Assembly (NCBI GenBank): GCA_900766655.1
Contig: CAAFWE010000114.1
Span: forward strand, 1-8,109
Source of the DNA: an uncultured Alistipes sp.
Lineage (GTDB): Bacteria > Bacteroidota > Bacteroidia > Bacteroidales > Rikenellaceae
Direction: 5' to 3'
DNA: 8,109 nucleotides
Made by a program: the position numbers and the translations under genes
The notes under the pieces: model-generated
What the model was told of the DNA's origin: nothing
Seen by the model: only the letters and a program-made list of their open reading frames with translations
The model's database searches: none
Shown here: in pieces, positions 1-5,224 of the stretch
Layout: every line of letters starts with the position of its first letter
Position numbering within the stretch: position 1 is the stretch's first letter

Positions 1-648
1 AACACCACTGCAAAGCAGAAGGCCAATATGATCCTCGCAAAGGTTTACCAGGTGCAGGGTGGCGAGGCTTTCAATGCCAAGAACTACGAGGCTGCAGTTG
101 CAGTATTTGAGAAGGGTTACAAGGCTAACCCACGCAACACCGAGATGGCTCTCAACCTCGCAACTTCGTACTGCGAGTTGGGTAAGTACGACGAGGGTAT
201 GACCATCTACGACAAGGTCGCTGCTATGCCAGCAGACAAGTACGCTGCTGCAATCGAGAAGGCAAAGTCGCTCAAGACTCTCTACACCAACAACAAGGTG
301 GCAAGCCTTCAGCAGGCTGGTGACTTCGACGGTGTTATCGCAATGGCAGAGAAGTTGAAGGCATCGACTCCAGCTTTGGCCGAGAAGATTCGCATCGAGG
401 CTCTCAGCGGCAAGAAGGACTATGCTGGTGTTATCGCATCGGGCGAGACAGCTGCTGCTGCACAGGCTACCGATGAGGAGAAGAGCGCAATCTACTTCTT
501 GGTAGGTGCTGCTTACAACGCACAGTACAACGCAAGCGGCAATAAGGATGCAGCTCTCCGCGACAAGGCTATCGCAACTTTGAAGAAGGTTGTTGCTGGC
601 GACAAGGTCGAGGCTGCAAAGGCTGCTTTGACTGAGCTCACAAAGTAG
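1..648 (+). CDS. TPR-repeat protein, C-terminal part (5' end outside window)
   Basis: The frame is open from base 1 to the TAG at 646-648, so the ATG at 28 is internal and the gene starts upstream of the window. About 215 residues are visible. The first third reads as two tetratricopeptide repeats: a helix pair around 'AFNAKNYEAAVAVFEKGYKA', then one around 'ALNLATSYCELGKYDEGMTI' with the typical A..Y...G.Y..A spacing. Weaker helical repeats follow up to the final 'LTELTK'. TPRs are protein-interaction scaffolds; the partner is not shown. The protein is very rich in Ala and Lys. Codon use is extreme: all 26 Lys are AAG and all 15 Glu are GAG, unlike the more mixed GH2 gene downstream, which suggests high expression (inference). 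Many Bacteroidetes TPR proteins of this kind are periplasmic, but the N-terminus that would carry a signal peptide is missing. A strong terminator follows 22 bases after the stop. Confidence 0.8.
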   Translation, partial: NTTAKQKANMILAKVYQVQGGEAFNAKNYEAAVAVFEKGYKANPRNTEMALNLATSYCELGKYDEGMTIYDKVAAMPADKYAAAIEKAKSLKTLYTNNKVASLQQAGDFDGVIAMAEKLKASTPALAEKIRIEALSGKKDYAGVIASGETAAAAQATDEEKSAIYFLVGAAYNAQYNASGNKDAALRDKAIATLKKVVAGDKVEAAKAALTELTK

Positions 649-670
649 TAGGAGGCTACTCCGACAAGAT

Positions 671-705
671 AAAACGAGAAACCTTTGCGGTTTCTCGTTT
701 TTTTT
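671..705 (+). terminator. Rho-independent terminator of the TPR gene
   Basis: A 13-bp perfect inverted repeat (671-683 with 689-701) encloses a 5-base loop, TTTGC. The right arm runs into eight consecutive T (698-705). It lies 22 bases after the TPR stop codon. Stem, loop and T-run are as expected for an intrinsic terminator. The loop and T-run also overlap the promoter of the next gene. Confidence 0.92.
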
Positions 706-714
706 GTACCTTTG
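684..714 (+). promoter_or_regulatory. Bacteroidetes-type promoter (-33 TTTG / -7 TAnnTTTG)
   Basis: TTTG at 684-687, exactly 19 bases (688-706), then TACCTTTG at 707-714. This matches the established Bacteroides sigma-ABfr consensus TTTG-N19-21-TAnnTTTG in sequence and spacing. The -33 element is the loop of the upstream terminator hairpin, and the T-run lies in the spacer. The predicted transcription start falls within a few bases of the ATG at 719, so the YjbR-family mRNA would have almost no 5' leader. No other match to the consensus was found in the intergenic regions. Confidence 0.8.
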
Positions 715-718
715 AAGT

Positions 719-1117
719 ATGGATATTATAGATGTACGCACATATACCCTTTCGCTGCCCTTGGTCGAGGAGTGTCAACCCTTCGGCGACGATGCTGTAG
801 TCTACAAGGTGGGTGGCAGAATGTTTATGTGCTATGTACTGGAGCATACCGAGCGAGTGGCGGTAAAGTGTAACCCCGACAGAGCTATCTATCTGCGCGA
901 CAACCACCTCTCGGCAATAACTCCTGCGTGGCACTTCAACAAGCGGCATTGGAACGACATCTACTTCGAGCAACTTCCGCGCGAGATTGTCGAGCGCGAG
1001 ATACGCCACTCCTACCTGACGGTCATCCGCGAGAATGTCACACCTAAAGCACTGCGAGAGGAGCTTTTGACCATCGCTCGCAAGGCCAATATCGAGGATG
1101 CTGAACCCATCGAATAA
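719..1117 (+). CDS. MmcQ/YjbR family protein
   Basis: The 132-aa protein has the layout of the MmcQ/YjbR (DUF419) family, small proteins with a CyaY-like, 'double-wing' fold often annotated as DNA-binding; their biological role is not established. Visible family signatures are the N-terminal 'VRTYTLSLPLVEE', 'PFGDDAVVYKVGGRMF' near residue 21, 'KCNPDRAIYLR' (K50-C51 onward), and the most diagnostic block, P69-A-W-H-F-N-K-R-H-W78 (family pattern P..H.NK.HW), then 'IRHSYLTV' near 95. Length is close to the usual ~120 aa, with about ten extra acidic residues at the C-terminus. The start at 719 is chosen because the family N-terminus begins right there. It lies only four bases after the promoter -7 element, so there is no room for a ribosome-binding site. 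GH2 follows 18 bases later, probably on the same transcript. Confidence 0.88.
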   Translation: MDIIDVRTYTLSLPLVEECQPFGDDAVVYKVGGRMFMCYVLEHTERVAVKCNPDRAIYLRDNHLSAITPAWHFNKRHWNDIYFEQLPREIVEREIRHSYLTVIRENVTPKALREELLTIARKANIEDAEPIE

Positions 1118-1135
1118 CAACAAAAACAACACAAT
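1118..1135 (+). promoter_or_regulatory. A-rich translation leader of the GH2 gene
   Basis: The 18 bases between the YjbR stop and the GH2 ATG consist almost only of A and C (repeated AAC/ACA units) with no Shine-Dalgarno motif. A-rich, unstructured leaders are the usual initiation context in Bacteroidetes. They support ATG 1136 as the start, which also yields a complete signal peptide. The spacing and lack of promoter or terminator argue for co-transcription with the upstream gene. Confidence 0.55.
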
Positions 1136-3832
1136 ATGAGATTGAGAACTATTCTGCCAATTCTATTCTTTGCGCTCCTTACACCCGCTGTTGTAAGGGC
1201 AAACTACCAACCGCAATTCTCAACTGCGGGATTTTACGCCATCGAGAAGAGTGGTCGTGAGGTCTACTCAATGAATCCCGCCTGGCGTTTCCACAAGGGC
1301 GACGCGGCTGGTGCCGAAGCTATCACTTTCGACGATTCGAAGTGGGGCGTGGTGTCGCTACCGCACGGTGTGGAGTATCTTCCTACCGAGGCGAGTGGTT
1401 GCATCAACTACCAGGGCGTAGTGTGGTACCGCAAGCACTTTGCAGCCGACAAGGCTCTCAAAGGGAAGAAGCTATTCTTGCACTTCGAGGCAATTATGGG
1501 CAAGAGTCGCGTATTTGTCAATGGCAAACAGCTGGCCGAGCACTTTGGTGGCTATCTGCCTGTGGTGATTGACATCACAAATGCCATAAATTGGGATGGC
1601 GAGAACATTATCGCAGTGTGGTCGGACAATAGCGACGATGCAAGCTATGCACCAGGAAAGCCACAGCGAATGCTCGACTACACCTACTTTGGTGGTATCT
1701 ACCGCGACTGCTGGTTGGTGGCTCACAACAAGGTATTCATCACCGACCCAAATCACGAGAATATCGTAGCGGGAGGTGGTCTTTTCGTAGCATACGACAA
1801 GGTGAGCGACGCATCGGCAGATGTGCTTGTCAAGGCTCACATTCGCAATGCCAACCGCTCTGCCTTCAAGGGTACTCTCCACTACGAGCTCAAGGATGCC
1901 GAGAATAAGACCATAGCACAGAGCAAGAGCCGCATCGCAATCAAGGGGGGCGCAGCTATGCACTACTCGCGCAAGATAAGTGTAGCTCAACCTCAACTCT
2001 GGAGTCCCGACTCCCCTACTCTCTACAACCTCTATGTGCGTGTACTCGATCAGAATGGCAAAGTAATCGATGGTTATCGTCGTCGCATAGGCATCCGCTC
2101 CATCGAATTTAAGGGTGCCTATGGTTTCTACCTCAACGGAAAGCACTACACAGAGCCTCTCATTGGTGCAAACCGCCATCAAGACTTTGCAGTCGTAGGC
2201 AATGCTGTGGCCAACTCGGCACATTGGCGCGATGCAAAGAAGTTGCGCGACATTGGTTTGAGGGTTATTCGCAATGCCCACTGCCCACAAGACCCAGCCT
2301 TTATGGATGCTTGCGACGAGCTCGGACTCTTCGTCATCGACAATGTTCCAGGTTGGCAGTTCTGGAACAAGAAAGACCCTCGCTTCGAGCAGAGCGTCTA
2401 CAGCGACATCCGCAACCTTGTGCGTCGTGATCGCAACCACCCTTCGGTGTGGTTCTGGGAGCCTACGCTCAACGAGACTCGCTTCCCTGCCTCGTTTGCC
2501 GAAAATGCCTACAACTATGTCAAGGAGGAGTACCCATACAAGGGTGCCTACTCGGCTTACGATATGCAGGCACGCACCGCATCGACCATAGTCTACCCTA
2601 TTCAATTTGCGCATCCAGCCGAGGGCGAGGGTACAACCTACTCGAAACCAAAGTTCGAGATGCGTAACGATGTCACCTACTTCACACGCGAGTGGGGCGA
2701 CAATGTCGACGACTGGAACTCGCACAACTCGCCAAGCCGCGTAGCACGCAATTGGGGCGAGATACCTATGCTTATACAGGCCGAGCACTACGCCAAGCCA
2801 TCGTACCAATGCACCTCCTACGATGTATTCTACCGACTCTCGAAATCGCACATCGGAGGTTGCCTCTGGCACTCATTCGACCACCAGCGAGGCTACCACC
2901 CAGACCCATTCTATGGCGGCGTGGCCGACATATTCCGACAGCCGAAGTACTCCTACTATATGTTCAAGGCACAGCGTTCGCCTCTCAAGCAGGAGAATCG
3001 TCTCTACGAGACAGGCCCTATGGTCTACATCGCACACGAAATGACCCCATTCTCGCCAAAGGATGTGACCGTCTACTCCAACTGCGACGAGGTGCGCCTT
3101 ACCTATCTTGCCGACGGTAAGACTTGGACCTATCGCAAGCCAAAGAACCATGTCGGAATGCCATCTCCAATCATCACATTCAAGGATGTCTACAACTTTA
3201 TGGACGACAAGGCACGCAGCTGGAAGAAGCGTCAGAAGGAGGTATTCCTCCTTGCCGAGGGTTTAATCAATGGCGAGGTGGTGGCAACCCACAAGGTATG
3301 CCCTGCGCGTCGCCCGTCGAAGGTGATGCTCTGGCTCGACAACGAGGGTAACGACCTCGTAGCCGACGGTTCGGACTTCACTACTGTGGTGGCAGCCATT
3401 GCCGACCGAGATGGCAACATCAAGCGATTGAACAACTACTACATCAAGTTCCACATCGAGGGCGAGGGCCGCATTCTCGGTGGCGAGGGCGAGCTGGCAA
3501 ACCCTGCTCCAGTAAAGTGGGGAACTGCCCCTATCGTGGTGCAATCGACGCTCAAGCCGGGCAAGATACGCATCACCGCATCGGTGTTATTCGAGGGTGA
3601 GCAGATGCCAGTCAGTGGCGTTATCGAGTTCGAGAGCAAACCAACATCGCAGAAGCTCATCTACAACGAGAAGGAGGCTCAACTGATACCGACTGCATCG
3701 GACTCCTCGTTCTCGGCCGCCTCGGCAAAGAGTGATGCCGACATCGAGCGTGAGCGCAAGGCGAGCGCAGCCAATGCCGAACGCCTCAAAGAGGTCGAGA
3801 AACAACAGACCGACTTTGGCGAGAAGAGATAA
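1136..3832 (+). CDS. Secreted glycoside hydrolase family 2 protein (beta-galactosidase-type)
   Basis: An 898-aa exported GH2 enzyme, expected to cleave terminal beta-linked sugars from oligosaccharides in the periplasm. Residues 1-22 form a signal peptide (basic MRLR, hydrophobic core, V-R-A before N23; no lipobox Cys). A sugar-binding jelly-roll domain follows (~45-195; 'VVSLPHGVEY', 'GVVWYRKHF', 'VFVNGKQL'), then an Ig-like domain (~215-320) and the TIM barrel (~325-615). The barrel begins with G-A-N-R-H-Q (344-349). The likely acid/base is E447 in 'WEPTLNET', after 'RDRNHPSV'; the candidate nucleophile is E519 in 'FTREWGDN'. C-terminal Ig-like domains (~640-722 DUF4982-like; ~730-835 with 'GNDLVADGSDFTTV') follow. 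The last ~48 residues are Ser/Ala-rich, then highly charged and probably helical. Substrate cannot be read from sequence; beta-galactosidase is the commonest activity in this branch, but glucuronidase or mannosidase cannot be excluded. There is no SusC/SusD pair nearby. Confidence 0.9.
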   Translation: MRLRTILPILFFALLTPAVVRANYQPQFSTAGFYAIEKSGREVYSMNPAWRFHKGDAAGAEAITFDDSKWGVVSLPHGVEYLPTEASGCINYQGVVWYRKHFAADKALKGKKLFLHFEAIMGKSRVFVNGKQLAEHFGGYLPVVIDITNAINWDGENIIAVWSDNSDDASYAPGKPQRMLDYTYFGGIYRDCWLVAHNKVFITDPNHENIVAGGGLFVAYDKVSDASADVLVKAHIRNANRSAFKGTLHYELKDAENKTIAQSKSRIAIKGGAAMHYSRKISVAQPQLWSPDSPTLYNLYVRVLDQNGKVIDGYRRRIGIRSIEFKGAYGFYLNGKHYTEPLIGANRHQDFAVVGNAVANSAHWRDAKKLRDIGLRVIRNAHCPQDPAFMDACDELGLFVIDNVPGWQFWNKKDPRFEQSVYSDIRNLVRRDRNHPSVWFWEPTLNETRFPASFAENAYNYVKEEYPYKGAYSAYDMQARTASTIVYPIQFAHPAEGEGTTYSKPKFEMRNDVTYFTREWGDNVDDWNSHNSPSRVARNWGEIPMLIQAEHYAKPSYQCTSYDVFYRLSKSHIGGCLWHSFDHQRGYHPDPFYGGVADIFRQPKYSYYMFKAQRSPLKQENRLYETGPMVYIAHEMTPFSPKDVTVYSNCDEVRLTYLADGKTWTYRKPKNHVGMPSPIITFKDVYNFMDDKARSWKKRQKEVFLLAEGLINGEVVATHKVCPARRPSKVMLWLDNEGNDLVADGSDFTTVVAAIADRDGNIKRLNNYYIKFHIEGEGRILGGEGELANPAPVKWGTAPIVVQSTLKPGKIRITASVLFEGEQMPVSGVIEFESKPTSQKLIYNEKEAQLIPTASDSSFSAASAKSDADIERERKASAANAERLKEVEKQQTDFGEKR

Positions 3833-3871
3833 AGAAAGAGTTGTTGTGAATTCCACAACAACTCTTTCTTA
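3832..3871 (+). terminator. Hairpin terminator overlapping the GH2 stop codon
   Basis: A perfect 17-bp inverted repeat (3832-3848 with 3854-3870) with a 5-base loop. Its first base is the last base of the GH2 stop codon TAA. The 5' arm is purine-rich and the 3' arm pyrimidine-rich, ending CTCTTTCTT. The T-rich stretch is inside the stem rather than after it, so the U-tail is imperfect. Even so, the length and perfection of the stem and its position directly after the gene make a terminator or 3'-end stabilising hairpin the best reading. Confidence 0.7.
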
Positions 3872-3895
3872 ATGCAAAATGCAAAATGCAAAATG
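3872..3895. repeat. Short tandem repeat, heptamer ATGCAAA x3 plus ATG
   Basis: Three exact copies of ATGCAAA (3872-3878, 3879-3885, 3886-3892) followed by a partial copy ATG. It abuts the GH2 terminator hairpin directly, in the spacer between convergent genes. Heptamer and octamer tandem repeats are common in intergenic DNA; a unit length not divisible by three fits a non-coding location. No function is evident. Confidence 0.85.
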
Positions 3896-3957
3896 AAGAT
3901 ACTCTCTTCCCAAACAACCTAGAATTTAACTTTTATGGAGGTAAATACAAGGCGCAC

Positions 3958-4004
3958 AAAAAATCCGCCGCGCAGTTTACTAAGCGTAAATGAGCAGGCG
4001 GATT
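3958..4004 (-). terminator. Branched terminator of the topA-peptidase transcript
   Basis: Read on the minus strand, an 8-bp outer stem (3997-4004 with 3962-3969, AATCCGCC/GGCGGATT) is followed by a run of six T (complement of 3958-3963). Inside the outer stem a second perfect 5-bp stem (3976-3980 with 3986-3990, TTTAC/GTAAA) closes a 5-base loop, with an imperfect internal loop between the two. It lies 34 bases beyond the stop codon of the peptidase gene. Stem, T-run and position fit an intrinsic terminator; the bipartite shape is unusual and could also belong to a dispersed intergenic repeat. Confidence 0.75.
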
Positions 4005-4037
4005 ATTGCAGTGCAACGCAGTAGTTGCCCCTTAAAA

Positions 4038-5219
4038 TTAAATTCCCATTTTTTTGCGGATAGCCTTCGGAATAGCATTCTTGTTAACCATAATCTCCAT
4101 AGTCTTGTACTCAACATATGGACGCGAGAAGTAGTAGTAGCCATCGTATGGAGGGCGGATATCCCACGAATTCTTAACCTTGAAGAATTGGTTTCCAAGC
4201 TGGTCGGTTGCGGTGCCGATGATAACCATACCGTGGTCATCGGTATTCTCGTAGTTGTCGAACGCCTCCTGACGCATCTGCTGTGTAATCTTCTTCTCCT
4301 TTACTGGTTTGTCGAAGCTATAGAGCTCCTTTGCACGCTCCTGAGCCGAGAGACGACCCCAACGCTCAGCCTCGGTGCCACTCATACTCTCGATATTGTC
4401 CTCTGGAATGATACCGATAGCCTTTGTGCGGTGGAAACCACGCTCCGAAACATCTGCTGCCCAACCTACCGAGTAGTTGTTCTCGAGCGCATTGTCAACA
4501 ATCTGCATCATCTCATCGAGAGGCACATTGTAAGCCTTCTCCCACATCCAGTTGTCAGGCACCTCAACGATGTATTGCTCGTAGAATGGGTGGTGAGTGT
4601 ATGATGTAACAAATACAAAATCAGACATCTTGACTGGCAACGACTCAGCAAACGAGTGCGGAGTGTACTCCTTGCCCTTGTAGGTGAATTTCTCAGGCAT
4701 CTTACCGAAGTAAGCATCGAGGATACCGTTCAAGCCATCCTTCCACGCAGTGGTAAGTTTCTTGTTCTTGTTCTGAACGACAGCCTCGACATAAGCCTTG
4801 AGCACAGCGTCAATCTCGCCAAAGACTGGCTTATCTGTGCCATAGTTCATACCCTCGTAGACCTCTTGTGGTACGATACCATACTTCTCGATACCCTTAG
4901 TCACATCGTGGAATGCTCCACCGACAGCCATATTGAGGTGACCGTGCAGACGAACATACTTGACAGCCTTCTCGAAGTAGATGTTGCGGACAATCCACAT
5001 CTCCGACAAATCCATCTCCTCGCCACCAGCACGCATAATCTCGTTCTCGATAAACGAGAGAGCCGAGAAGCACCAGCAAGTACCGCTACGGAACTGATTC
5101 TTGACCGAGGTAGTCTTGACGAGCTTACCATCGGTGAACTGATAACCCTTCTTCTCTTGTGCCGAAGCCGACATAACGAGGGCTACGCAAAGGCACAATG
5201 CAGTGATAAATCTCTTCAT
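4038..5219 (-). CDS. Exported C1B cysteine peptidase (bleomycin hydrolase / aminopeptidase C-like)
   Basis: A 393-aa papain-fold peptidase of the C1B branch (bleomycin hydrolase, PepC). Residues 1-20 are a signal peptide (MKRF, hydrophobic core, A-S-A before Q21), so the mature enzyme should act in the periplasm, unlike classical cytosolic PepC. Catalytic residues are all visible: oxyanion Q42 and nucleophile C48 in 'NQFRSGTCWCFSA', H329 in 'DDHGMVIIG', and N350 in 'VKNSW'. Helical insertions between them ('GGAFHDV' near 100, 'PVKMSDFVFVTSYTHHPFYEQY' region 196-217) are typical of bleomycin-hydrolase-like proteins. It is shorter than the usual 440-480 aa cytosolic forms. The short C-terminal arm (...KKMGI) matches the family feature in which the C-terminus enters the active site and imposes aminopeptidase activity; that role here is inference. 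The ATG is 5 bases after the topA stop, implying one transcript with translational coupling. Confidence 0.9.
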   Translation of the reverse strand: MKRFITALCLCVALVMSASAQEKKGYQFTDGKLVKTTSVKNQFRSGTCWCFSALSFIENEIMRAGGEEMDLSEMWIVRNIYFEKAVKYVRLHGHLNMAVGGAFHDVTKGIEKYGIVPQEVYEGMNYGTDKPVFGEIDAVLKAYVEAVVQNKNKKLTTAWKDGLNGILDAYFGKMPEKFTYKGKEYTPHSFAESLPVKMSDFVFVTSYTHHPFYEQYIVEVPDNWMWEKAYNVPLDEMMQIVDNALENNYSVGWAADVSERGFHRTKAIGIIPEDNIESMSGTEAERWGRLSAQERAKELYSFDKPVKEKKITQQMRQEAFDNYENTDDHGMVIIGTATDQLGNQFFKVKNSWDIRPPYDGYYYFSRPYVEYKTMEIMVNKNAIPKAIRKKMGI

Positions 5220-5224
5220 AATCT

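Noticed and set aside
656..1132. 158-residue minus-strand frame covering the YjbR-family gene
   Set aside because: It is the antisense shadow of a recognisable family gene, would run through the terminator hairpin, and has no promoter or family match.
1472..2872. 466-residue open frame on the minus strand opposite the GH2 gene
   Set aside because: It lies wholly inside a clear GH2 coding region and its translation matches no family. The sense gene rarely uses TTA, CTA or TCA codons, which leaves the antisense frame free of stops by chance.
4006..4016. Short palindrome TTGCA-G-TGCAA as an operator
   Set aside because: It lies downstream of the peptidase gene between converging transcripts, where no promoter is visible; 5-bp arms are expected by chance.
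3935..4024. 29-codon plus-strand ORF in the convergent intergenic region
   Set aside because: It overlaps the minus-strand terminator hairpin, lacks a consensus promoter (only TAACTTTT upstream, with no -33 element), and its peptide has no recognisable features.
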